Of a stretch of 64,000 nucleotides of DNA, positions 36,538-45,270 are shown one piece after another (the stretch's first letter is position 1; every line of letters begins with the position of its first letter). Position numbers and translations under genes: made by a program. Origin of the DNA: Alteromonas abrolhosensis. GTDB lineage: Bacteria > Pseudomonadota > Gammaproteobacteria > Enterobacterales > Alteromonadaceae. The notes under the pieces were generated by a model. That model was given only the letters and a program-made list of their open reading frames with translations, made no database searches and had not been told where the DNA came from. The stretch lies in assembly GCF_001953635.1 (NCBI RefSeq), contig NZ_MEJH01000011.1, positions 1-64,000 on the forward strand, written 5' to 3'.

Positions 36538-39500
36538 TTATCTATCTGGTATTTTAGGCAAAAATCTTTCCACTGTTTGACATATAACAAAATCTGGAGA
36601 CTCCATCGTAATATATTCATAGTCAATATCTGAACTCCAAATAAAGTGTACCTCTTCAAATATAGCAACGAAGAACGGTAACATTCCCCATGATGGATTC
36701 TTTTCAAAAAATGAGTTGCCAAAAATAATTATTTTTTTATTTATTATTGCATTTTTATTCTGGAAAGCTTGTTTTGTCCCGTTAAAGCCTTTAACCATCA
36801 CTTGATTAAGGAGAACGATACTACTTTGATCTAAAAGCCCTTCCGTCCAGACAGGGATATGGAGCTGCTCTTCTATTCCCTTTAGCTTTGAGCCAAGATC
36901 TCCTGTATGTTTTGCCACTTTAGTCGTTATTTTTCGAACACCTGAAAAATTGAGAGATAGTTTTTTTAAAATCAGTTCGACTAAGAATGCGTTACCCGCT
37001 AAAGTAAGGTGTGAATCACTCTTTCTAAATATCGACTTTTTAAATGGTGCATTCCTCATATCATATAGAGGAATAAGTAAAGAGCTATCTTCTTTTAAAA
37101 GCAACTGCCGCATCAAACATGTCATGGTTTCTTTCAAGATTCCGTCTGGATAGCAACCAGGTAAAATGGAAGCCTTATTTGGAACTATTACTTGTAAAAA
37201 CTTTATTCCTAAATCTTTAAGTCTCTTATCTCTAGTACTAAAAATTGAACTCCACGCTGAAGCAATTTGGAATGATTCTTTATCTACAGGCTTATACCAT
37301 TCTGAGTAATTATTTCCTCCCTGGTATAGAAAAACTTGGTCTTTTCCTATAATTACAGTTTTACAAGCTGATATCTCTCCTACAATTAAATTTCCGCCCA
37401 ATTCACTTTCATAATACTCATAATCCTCATTTAAAAACTTTGATTTTTTTTCTATTACAAACGACTCTCTCTTAAAATGTTTTGACAAATCTTCTCTAAC
37501 AGAAATAATTTTCTCTTGAATATTTTTGTTTATATTATATTTCTCCAAAGAGATATCTTGTATAGATATAATTTCATTAAGATGGTCATGTTTTTTTGTA
37601 ACACTAGTCACATGTCTTCTGTGTAAATTTAAAGAGTCTTTACAAAATCCAACCTTTCCTAATTGGGCTAATTTCAGATAGACTAACCAATCACCAGCTA
37701 CTTTGTAGTTAAGTAATTCGTATTCCAAATTCTGAATTGTTTTCAAAAAGCTTTCCTTCCTAAATAAAGCACCACTCACATTCGGAATAGTATTTTTTAT
37801 ACATAAGGCTCTTTGAACTTCTTCTTTACCATCAACCACATAGTCTTCTTGCCAATAAATACCTACATCTTTTGTGTAATCTAAGTAATCATTTGCTAAG
37901 AGGTTCGAATCTTGGTCTATTTGTTTTGACTGACTGAATGCAAGTACCAATTCTGGATTCTTGAAAAATAGAACCAGTTTTTCAAGGAATTTAGGTTCTG
38001 CTAAATCATCGGCTTCTGCAATCCAAAGATAATCTCCATTGGCAATCTCCGCTCCTTTTTGCCATTGCTTAAAAACGGAGCCTGAATTTGTTTCGTTAAC
38101 AATAAGTTTTGATGGGATATTTGTTCGTTTCAGAACTTCCTCGATTTTTTTGACGCTATTGTCAGTAGATTTGTCATCTAACACAATAATTTCAAAAATA
38201 GGGTATGTTTGAGAAAATACTGACGTTAACCTGCTTTCGATGTATTTTTCATAATTGTAGTTAGGGATTACTACAGATACTTTTGGGAGGAAAGCTCCAC
38301 CAAACTGCATTAAATCAAACAAGTAATGATAAAAACTTAATTCTTCCTTTACTATTGCCTGACCTTGCTTTGCTAGAGATAGAGATAGCTCAACATCATC
38401 GATTATTTGTGCCAATGCATTTGAGTAGGCACTGACGTTTCCTTTTTCTACCAATAGTCCACAATCCCGTGACAAAAGATTTTCGAATCCGCCGCTGTTT
38501 TTAAATGCTACAACAGGGGTTAACGCATCTAAAGCCTCTAATACAACAGAGGGAAATGGATCTTCTCTTGATGTTAAAGCATAAACATCAGCTGCAACAT
38601 AATATCGGCGAGGATCATCGACAATACCGGGTAAAATAAATCTATCTCTAAGCTTTTTGTCTGTAACGCTAGTTAAGATCTCAGTTACAAAAGGTTTGTC
38701 CCAATGCCCCAACCATAATGCGTAAACATTTTCGTTTCTTGACATTACAGCCATTGCAGATTCAACAAAAATGTCAAAGCCTTTCCTATGGTCTGCATAT
38801 CCGGCACACATGATTATTTGTGAAGTTGATGGAATGTTAAGTTCTTTTCTAACCTCGCTCTTGACCCGCTCTTTATCTTGACCATCTCGCAAAATACTAG
38901 GCAAGTAAATTCCTTGGGGTCTAATCTGAGTATTGGCTAGCTTTTTCCCAATAAAGTGTTCAAATCCATCAAGTACTTGATGAGCAGGAAATATGATCTG
39001 ATCAGCATTCTGTGCAATGAGTTCTGCATGCTTTTCTAGATGCATATCTTTTAGGACATTCGGAAGCTCATGAATCAAAGAAACGACATTAAACCCTTCT
39101 TTCTTTAGATAGGGGGTAATGGTGCCGGATACAGTAGTATTGACAATCGCTACGCCTAAAGAGCTATCCTTGATGCGTTTTAATCTCTCTGAAATATCAC
39201 GCTCGCTCATGCTTTCTAGATTAAATTGATGAACTGCTGCATATTGTGCATACTTTTTAAGCATAACGCCTTCACCGAGCACTATGAGTTCTACATCAAT
39301 ACCTAGCTTCTGCTTAAACTCTTTTGCCATATTTAAGCAGAGAATCTGGGCTCCATGAGGATGAGCGTCATGACTAACTATTATTATCTTATTTTTTTTT
39401 TTATTTATAAGTTCATGGGCATTCTTAATTGCTTGAAGCCACGCATAACCATACCTTTGGTCAGGTTCTAGGTGGGCACCCTCCGCCCACTCATTCCATG

Positions 39501-41079
39501 CGTTTATGAAAACAATCTGCTCATCATTAGTTTTGGCCGTTCTTTTTGTTTCATTGAAGGCATCAACCGCATTTTGCTCAAAAAGCTTTGGGCAACTGTT
39601 TTGGAAAACAGTGCCTTTGTTCTTTTTACGCGCAGTATTGTCCCAAGACGGAGTGAGTCCTCTAAAGAGAGTATAATCAACATCCTTATAGCTTTTACTT
39701 CTTTCGACAAACACTCTCCAGTCATATACTGTTGACTGAAAGTCCTCAACTACAGGGGTTTGAAACTCTGTAATATTTGGAGGGTTGCTTTTATTTGGCG
39801 GAAACTCAACTGCCGCATCAAAGTCATATTCTTCCGGCGGAACTGACTCAAAAGACTGTGGGTAAGCCAAGTAAATTTCACCGACTCCATTTTCTCTACA
39901 CCAGTTACGCCAACGTTTTGCAGTGGCTCTCATATCTGGGAATAGATTTGGTCGATAAATCATTAGAAGGGGCTTACCGTTTATTTTAATGTACCGCTCG
40001 TCTTTTAGATATTTCGCAGTGTTTTCTATAAACGCAATGTCATCTTCCGCAGAATAGTCTTGCACCATAAGAAGATCATTATCTAAACCATCCCAACGCC
40101 GACTCCAGTTCTCATTTGCCCAACACACACAAAACGGAAAGTCTAACGACTTATCTGCTAGCATGTTATCCAATGGTTGTTCCAAGAGTCTTTGGCCCGA
40201 AAACCAATAGAGATAATAACAAAAGCCTCCAATGCCATATTGCTTGGCAAGTTCAATTTGTTTTCGTTGAGTTTCTTTCTCTAATAAATTGTAGTATCCA
40301 AGAAAGTCATCTGGTACATGCGGTTGATAATGTCCTTCAAATTGAGGCTTAGCAGGCTTGACGTTGGTCCACTCTGTAAATCCCTTGCCCCACCATTCAT
40401 CGTTTTCAGGGATTGCGTGAAACTGAGGTAAGTAAAAACAGATAGTTCTTACTGCTTGAGAAATACAAGACTCATCTAATGGTAAACGTTCAATATACTC
40501 AATTGGCGCCACTTCATAAGGTGAATCATATGGCTTAGGGATTGCCTCTCTTCCTTCAAATCTACCATTTCCTACGTAATGTAAAAATGGATTAACATCA
40601 GCTTGTGCAACATCTGGATTATGTTTTAAGTAGAATTCTGTATCAAACATACTTGAAGGGTTGCGCTTCTGTTCAATCCCTTCTTTGAGGAAATTATCAA
40701 GAAGATTATCAACACCAGTTAATTCATCGTAATATCGAGAAAGATAATATTCTGGGTCAAAGAGTTTTGATTCTACTATCTGATCGAAATAATAATCTTC
40801 CAAAGAGGCTGGCTTTACTAACGCTAAACGAGGATCTTTTTTATCTATGACGACTTTTTCTCTAATCGTATTACCAAATCGATCTTTATTTACTGCCTGT
40901 TTCAAAACTTTAACGGGCAAGCTTTTTGAGCTTAGGCGTTCTGTATATTCAATTACTAATTCTAAACTCTCGTAGAGGTCCGAATAAGTTTGCTGAGCTT
41001 GTTTGTAAAGTGCCACTGCTTCGTCGAAGTCACCCTTGTGAAAAAGAATGTTCGCTTCGCGTAATATATTTTTTTCCAT
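36538..41079 (-). CDS. Five-module glycan enzyme: GH99-like, GT4, GT2, AlgX-like SGNH
   Basis: 1513 residues. Order: a TPR-like helical pair (1-50); YPDV-type modules (about 106-180; FDPEYYLSRY, FDTEFYLKHNPDVAQADVNP); a WbsX/GH99-like TIM-barrel domain (about 212-550; ICFYLPQFHAIPENDEWWG, GFTEWTNV, ending FINAWNEWAEGAHLEPD); a GT4 domain (about 563-915; AGYADHRKGFDIF, FPSVVLEALDALTPVVAF); a GT2 domain (about 932-1160; VSVVIPNYNYEKYIESRL, VLDDKSTDNS, AEADD); and an AlgX/AlgJ-like SGNH domain (about 1242-1513) with D1355-S-H1357 and S1456 in FGNSFF. No signal peptide or membrane span is seen, so the SGNH part appears cytoplasmic, unlike AlgX. Sequence is AT-rich. Confidence 0.85.
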   Translation of the reverse strand: MEKNILREANILFHKGDFDEAVALYKQAQQTYSDLYESLELVIEYTERLSSKSLPVKVLKQAVNKDRFGNTIREKVVIDKKDPRLALVKPASLEDYYFDQIVESKLFDPEYYLSRYYDELTGVDNLLDNFLKEGIEQKRNPSSMFDTEFYLKHNPDVAQADVNPFLHYVGNGRFEGREAIPKPYDSPYEVAPIEYIERLPLDESCISQAVRTICFYLPQFHAIPENDEWWGKGFTEWTNVKPAKPQFEGHYQPHVPDDFLGYYNLLEKETQRKQIELAKQYGIGGFCYYLYWFSGQRLLEQPLDNMLADKSLDFPFCVCWANENWSRRWDGLDNDLLMVQDYSAEDDIAFIENTAKYLKDERYIKINGKPLLMIYRPNLFPDMRATAKRWRNWCRENGVGEIYLAYPQSFESVPPEEYDFDAAVEFPPNKSNPPNITEFQTPVVEDFQSTVYDWRVFVERSKSYKDVDYTLFRGLTPSWDNTARKKNKGTVFQNSCPKLFEQNAVDAFNETKRTAKTNDEQIVFINAWNEWAEGAHLEPDQRYGYAWLQAIKNAHELINKKKNKIIIVSHDAHPHGAQILCLNMAKEFKQKLGIDVELIVLGEGVMLKKYAQYAAVHQFNLESMSERDISERLKRIKDSSLGVAIVNTTVSGTITPYLKKEGFNVVSLIHELPNVLKDMHLEKHAELIAQNADQIIFPAHQVLDGFEHFIGKKLANTQIRPQGIYLPSILRDGQDKERVKSEVRKELNIPSTSQIIMCAGYADHRKGFDIFVESAMAVMSRNENVYALWLGHWDKPFVTEILTSVTDKKLRDRFILPGIVDDPRRYYVAADVYALTSREDPFPSVVLEALDALTPVVAFKNSGGFENLLSRDCGLLVEKGNVSAYSNALAQIIDDVELSLSLAKQGQAIVKEELSFYHYLFDLMQFGGAFLPKVSVVIPNYNYEKYIESRLTSVFSQTYPIFEIIVLDDKSTDNSVKKIEEVLKRTNIPSKLIVNETNSGSVFKQWQKGAEIANGDYLWIAEADDLAEPKFLEKLVLFFKNPELVLAFSQSKQIDQDSNLLANDYLDYTKDVGIYWQEDYVVDGKEEVQRALCIKNTIPNVSGALFRKESFLKTIQNLEYELLNYKVAGDWLVYLKLAQLGKVGFCKDSLNLHRRHVTSVTKKHDHLNEIISIQDISLEKYNINKNIQEKIISVREDLSKHFKRESFVIEKKSKFLNEDYEYYESELGGNLIVGEISACKTVIIGKDQVFLYQGGNNYSEWYKPVDKESFQIASAWSSIFSTRDKRLKDLGIKFLQVIVPNKASILPGCYPDGILKETMTCLMRQLLLKEDSSLLIPLYDMRNAPFKKSIFRKSDSHLTLAGNAFLVELILKKLSLNFSGVRKITTKVAKHTGDLGSKLKGIEEQLHIPVWTEGLLDQSSIVLLNQVMVKGFNGTKQAFQNKNAIINKKIIIFGNSFFEKNPSWGMLPFFVAIFEEVHFIWSSDIDYEYITMESPDFVICQTVERFLPKIPDR

Positions 41080-41105
41080 TTTAGTAAACTACCTAAATCT
41101 TTTTA

Positions 41106-41852
41106 CTAAGAGTCAAATGACATAAGCTTCTGAATTAGCTCTATTTGTGACTCGAGTCGAGTACTGGTTCGCTTGAGCAATTCGTACTTCTCTTGAAGTT
41201 CTTTATTTTTTTTATTTTCTTCTTTCAACTTATTTTCCAGCTCGCTTGACTTTTCACTTAACGCACTCAACTTGAAAAATAGTGGATTTGGAATAAAGTG
41301 CACCCAATTGTATCCACTAAAATTCTCCCCTCTTGTAAAAGAGACAAAACCGTTATTTTCTAAATAGAGCTTTATCGAGTCTTCCGTTTCTTGCCATTCA
41401 GAATCTTGAGGTACACTCCAGACTATTATTTCATCAATAACGTTTAAGGCGTTTTCACCGGAAAGAACGCTAAGCAGTTCAAATTGAGAATCAGGTATAT
41501 CCAAAACAAGTGTTTTTTTATCAGCACCAGTAAAAAAGTCGTGAACAATATCAAACACATTTTTTGTGTGAACTTCTCGTTCATTTTCGACTTTCAAGCC
41601 AGGAAAATTTGACAGAAAGCAACCGATGCTATTAAGTGAAGATAATTCAGGGATGTTGGTTTCTTTAAAAGTAGATAGACTTTCTTCAGTCGAGACAACT
41701 AATTGTTTAAAAGAACCCTTAAAATTTTCTGGAATTGCTAACTCATCTAAATGCCTCGCATCGATGAGCAGCATTTCATCAAATTGGGAATGGAAATACT
41801 TTAAACCTTCGCAATCTCCGCAACCAAGCCATAAAAGCTTATTTACTGACAT
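41106..41852 (-). CDS. Methyltransferase-like protein with C-terminal coiled coil
   Basis: 248 residues. The start LLWLGCGDCEGLKYF (about 6-20) looks like a SAM-binding glycine loop followed by LLIDARH. A later block (TLVLDIPDSQFELLSVL ... IDEIIVWSVPQDSEW ... YLENNGFVSF) has the order of an FkbM-type methyltransferase but with weakened motifs. Residues about 195-245 are a heptad-rich coiled coil (SELENKLKEENKKNKELQ). It may be an inactive or scaffold form. It lies 26 nt upstream of the 1513-residue enzyme and 10 nt after the coiled-coil/YPDV protein. Confidence 0.65.
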   Translation of the reverse strand: MSVNKLLWLGCGDCEGLKYFHSQFDEMLLIDARHLDELAIPENFKGSFKQLVVSTEESLSTFKETNIPELSSLNSIGCFLSNFPGLKVENEREVHTKNVFDIVHDFFTGADKKTLVLDIPDSQFELLSVLSGENALNVIDEIIVWSVPQDSEWQETEDSIKLYLENNGFVSFTRGENFSGYNWVHFIPNPLFFKLSALSEKSSELENKLKEENKKNKELQEKYELLKRTSTRLESQIELIQKLMSFDS

Positions 41853-41862
41853 AATACTCCCC

Positions 41863-43509
41863 TCAGCCTTTTCTTTTGTCAGCTAGCATCTTTGGCGATG
41901 GCACACGACCTTCTCTCTTACCACACTTTATAAAGTGCAATAAGGGGTTTATTTCTGCCTCTGCGACGTCAGGATATCGCTCAAGATACCAGTTCCCGTC
42001 AAAATTGGGCCCAGGTAAGCGCCCTTCTTCTGCTCCAGCAATCAAATAATGTTGGGCTGGATCTACATTAGCTTCTTGCACATCACTATACGTTTCAAGG
42101 TACCAATCAAAATCGAAGTATTCGCTCGTTGCTATAAGTGCTATATCCGCCTTTACAGATTCTGATATTTTATTTTTATTGAGCTTTGACTTCAGATTTT
42201 TTAAGAGCCTACTGCCTTTCCAAAATGGGGAAGATTGAATTAATTCTAGCTCCCTATTGATACAAAACATTTTATACCGTAGCGAGCTATATTTGTGCGT
42301 TATCTCAGCATTTCGCGTTTTGAATCTTGTTAGCTCTCGCTCTAGAACTTTCTGCTTTGCTATAGCCTGCTTTCTGTCCTTTTCTGCTCGTTCGGTAGCT
42401 GAACTATATAAAAGAGACAAATTCATCTGTTCTTCATTTACATCTAAAATTTTTGTAGCTAATACTCTGTTTTCTTTTTCAAGCTCACTGTTCAATGTCG
42501 CTAATCTATTTGCATCTATCGACTTTACTTCGTAAAGCTCCTGCAAGTTTTGAATTTCTTTTATCGAATTATCCAACGACTCTTGAGCTGATATTTGTTC
42601 AGCTTCAGCTACCTTTAACGCAGCCAAGAGTTCGTCATTTTCTTTATTTAGTTCGGCTAGTTGCTTCGAATACTTATTTTCGAATTCCGATTCTTTTATT
42701 GAAATTTCCTGATGCTTCTCAACGAGCGACTCTTGAAGAACCTGTATTTGATGAATTGCACGCTCACGGTCTTTTTTAAGGCTTTCCTGTTCCGCTACAT
42801 GTGCTTTCAACTCGGCAGTTACATTAAAATTTTCTGTTTTTAGCTCTTCATAATTCTTTTTCAATTGCGCTATATATTCTGATTTCTCGTGAAGAAGATC
42901 TATTGATGACGCTATATCGGAAGATTTGCCAAAGGATGTCTTGATAAAAAGGGAATCTTTAACAAATTCTAACTCTGATTGCATGTCGCTTTCTGATATG
43001 TGAATTTCCTCTACAAATTGTGAAATTGCAGAAAGACTCCCCACCTTTTTCTTCAGCTCTTTATTTTTATGAATAAAAAAGTCAGCTAACATGCCTTCCA
43101 AACTACTATTCTTATGAGAATATGTAACTTTATAAGCTATTCCATTTAACGCCGTATTAAATTCTTTATTTCCAACTATGGATATACCAACACAAGTAAG
43201 AGAATTTCTATTCTTCTTTTTTAGTTCAAATAGTTCGTTAGACATAGTTTCATAGTATGAAACAACCTTGGAACGCACATCTAAATTTAATAGGCACTGA
43301 GATAACAAAGAACTAAGAGTTGGATAAAAGAGATAGCAATTATCTTGGCTGGGCTCAATTGAGAGTCTTCTCAATAGCTCAACATTTGTTATGTTTTCGT
43401 CACTTGTTTTTATGGAAACACTAGCTGGACCTAATGAACTTTCTAGTTCGGCTGGATAGTAGAAGTAAAACACATTCGCTTCCTGTTTTGTGCTTGTATT
43501 TATTTTCAT
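41863..43509 (-). CDS. Coiled-coil protein with C-terminal YPDV modules
   Basis: 548 residues. The N-terminal 180 residues are globular and unassigned. Residues about 180-430 are a long coiled coil (HVAEQESLKKDRERAIHQIQ, ELNKENDELLAALKVAEAEQ). The C terminus has two copies of the module FDFDWYLETYSDVQEANVDP ... AGAEEGRLPGPNFD and FDGNWYLERYPDVAEAEINP ... GKREGRVPSPK. No catalytic motif is seen. It is the first gene after flagellin. Its shared module suggests it gathers the island's enzymes into a complex; that is inference. Confidence 0.72.
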   Translation of the reverse strand: MKINTSTKQEANVFYFYYPAELESSLGPASVSIKTSDENITNVELLRRLSIEPSQDNCYLFYPTLSSLLSQCLLNLDVRSKVVSYYETMSNELFELKKKNRNSLTCVGISIVGNKEFNTALNGIAYKVTYSHKNSSLEGMLADFFIHKNKELKKKVGSLSAISQFVEEIHISESDMQSELEFVKDSLFIKTSFGKSSDIASSIDLLHEKSEYIAQLKKNYEELKTENFNVTAELKAHVAEQESLKKDRERAIHQIQVLQESLVEKHQEISIKESEFENKYSKQLAELNKENDELLAALKVAEAEQISAQESLDNSIKEIQNLQELYEVKSIDANRLATLNSELEKENRVLATKILDVNEEQMNLSLLYSSATERAEKDRKQAIAKQKVLERELTRFKTRNAEITHKYSSLRYKMFCINRELELIQSSPFWKGSRLLKNLKSKLNKNKISESVKADIALIATSEYFDFDWYLETYSDVQEANVDPAQHYLIAGAEEGRLPGPNFDGNWYLERYPDVAEAEINPLLHFIKCGKREGRVPSPKMLADKRKG

Positions 43510-43596
43510 CTTTTGTCTGACGTATGCACTCTAGTTCGTATCGCTAGAGTTAACCGCGCAGTCGCCCAAGGATTTGACCAGAGTAATACTATCACC

Positions 43597-43628
43597 TAAT
43601 AAGTTATACTTTTAGTCAAAACTTATTA
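43597..43628. repeat. AT-rich inverted repeat downstream of flagellin
   Basis: Perfect 9-bp arms TAATAAGTT (43597-43605) and AACTTATTA (43620-43628) around 14 nt. It is the only hairpin between the flagellin stop and the next gene; lacking GC pairs and a T-run it would be a poor terminator and might be a protein binding site. Confidence 0.5.
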
Positions 43629-43680
43629 AATTTTATATCTTACTCGAACGACACATGATTAGTTCCTACAACTATTAGCT

Positions 43681-45024
43681 TTAACTAAGCGTCTCCTTTA
43701 ACAACCCCAATACCTGCTCATCACTAGACTTAGCTTGAGCTCGAACAGAAATACTTGCCTGTTCAACTATTTGTGCTTGCGTAAGTAATGCAGTTTCTGA
43801 AGCGAAGTCAGCGTCAGTTATTCGAGAGTGAGCGTTGCTTATATTCTCAAGGCCAATTGCGTTGTTTCTAATAGCGGATGACATCTGATTAATTTTAGCA
43901 CCGTAGAAAGCTCTACTTTCTCCGACTATCTCAAGCGCACTATCTATCTGTGTAAGCGCGTTTTCAGCTTCACTTTCACTTTGCAAAGAAGTGCCGCCTA
44001 GCCCGAGGTCTGTTAATGTAGCGGGTGTTTTGGTAAGTTCAATGAAGTCAGTACCAACACCTAATTGATTGGTTGAAGTAATATCAACGGGCCCTAAGCT
44101 GAAATTTTGACTGTCTCCGTCCCCAAGCGATGTCCACGAGGCTGTTACACTAAAAGAGCCTGTGCCGATAACAGAAATAATGAGCGGTTGTGCATTGCTC
44201 GTAATTGTAAGGTTTTCATTTAGGTTACCGCTGGCGTTCTGATCCCCGGTGAATGAAATGGTATTGCCGTCTATAGTAGCGCTTCCGACGGTTAATAAAT
44301 CACTATCGTCGTAGGATGCCGAAGGGCTATAGCCGTTTGTCGGTAGAAAGAATGTCCCCTCAATGGCTGATGAATTCACTACGCCGTAAGCCCCCCACGT
44401 AGCTGCCGAAAGCGGCGTACCTGCTAAATGTTTTCCGTCTACGGTAAATACCTGAATATCGTCGTTAGCGCCATTGTCATGTAAGTCTATTTGAATGTTT
44501 GAAGAGCCAGCCGGTATGTATGCAATAGAGCGCAGTCCACTTGTCATACTTTGAGCCACACCGTTAGTAAACGTGTCACTAATTGAGGGTACGTTCGCTG
44601 AAAGCAAATCAGTGTCACCTACCAGCGGCAAGTGGTTAAAAGCTTCCGTGTTGTAGGCAATGCCATTAAGTGCATTTTTAAGTTGTTGGAATTCTTTATC
44701 CAGAGTTGCACGGTCATTTACCGCATTTACGCCGTTTTGCGATTGTATTGCCAATTGCCGCATTCGTTGCAGTATAGCGGCAGACTCTTGCAGCCCACCC
44801 TCAGCAATTTGTGCGTAGCTGATACCGTCATTTAGGTTTCGATTGAGCTGGGTATACGCCTTTTTCTCGGAAGCAAGTCTATTGGATATCTGAAGGCCTG
44901 CACTGTCGTCAGCAGCACTGTTTATTCTTAACCCAGAGCTCAAGCGCTCTAGACGGGTGGATAGTGCCGTATTTTGTAAAGTTGAAAGACCTAGAGACTG
45001 GTAATTTCCTGAAACCGATAGCAC
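43681..45024 (-). CDS. Flagellin
   Basis: 447 residues. The conserved D0/D1 ends are clear: N-terminal LSVSGNYQSLGLSTLQNT, LERLSSGLRINSAADDSAGL (about 27-46) and QMRQLAIQSQNG-like RMRQLAIQSQNGVN; C-terminal SRITDADFASETALLTQAQI and QVLGLLKETLS. The central part (about 145-340) is variable, serine/threonine/glycine-rich and longer than in short flagellins, offering many O-glycosylation sites. The start is GTG with AAAGGA 6 nt upstream. The gene stands alone, without other flagellar genes, upstream of glycan-modifying genes on the same strand. Confidence 0.95.
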   Translation of the reverse strand: MLSVSGNYQSLGLSTLQNTALSTRLERLSSGLRINSAADDSAGLQISNRLASEKKAYTQLNRNLNDGISYAQIAEGGLQESAAILQRMRQLAIQSQNGVNAVNDRATLDKEFQQLKNALNGIAYNTEAFNHLPLVGDTDLLSANVPSISDTFTNGVAQSMTSGLRSIAYIPAGSSNIQIDLHDNGANDDIQVFTVDGKHLAGTPLSAATWGAYGVVNSSAIEGTFFLPTNGYSPSASYDDSDLLTVGSATIDGNTISFTGDQNASGNLNENLTITSNAQPLIISVIGTGSFSVTASWTSLGDGDSQNFSLGPVDITSTNQLGVGTDFIELTKTPATLTDLGLGGTSLQSESEAENALTQIDSALEIVGESRAFYGAKINQMSSAIRNNAIGLENISNAHSRITDADFASETALLTQAQIVEQASISVRAQAKSSDEQVLGLLKETLS

Positions 45025-45086
45025 GTTATTTCCTTTACGCTTTTATCTTAGTTAAATTAAATTGGCATAGTTTATATGTATGTTTC

Positions 45087-45102
45087 AGCAATAAGCACGC
45101 CA
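45087..45102 (-). promoter_or_regulatory. Sigma54 (RpoN) promoter of flagellin
   Basis: The minus strand reads TGGCGTGCTTATTGCT, matching TGGCACG-N4-TTGCW with the GG and GC dinucleotides 10 nt apart as required. It lies 63 nt before the start codon. RpoN-dependent flagellin promoters are known from polar flagella, for example flaA in Vibrio. Confidence 0.82.
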
Positions 45103-45270
45103 ATAAACCCCTTACGCGCGCTAAGAACGGTAATCTAACTTTATTCCAAATAACTTCCGGCACTTACCTAAAACAGCACGTTCAACGCTAGACTTTAAAT
45201 GTATGTTCGGTAATGTGATATAGCTGTACAAATTTAGTACAACCCAATAAATACTATGGAGTCACACCTT

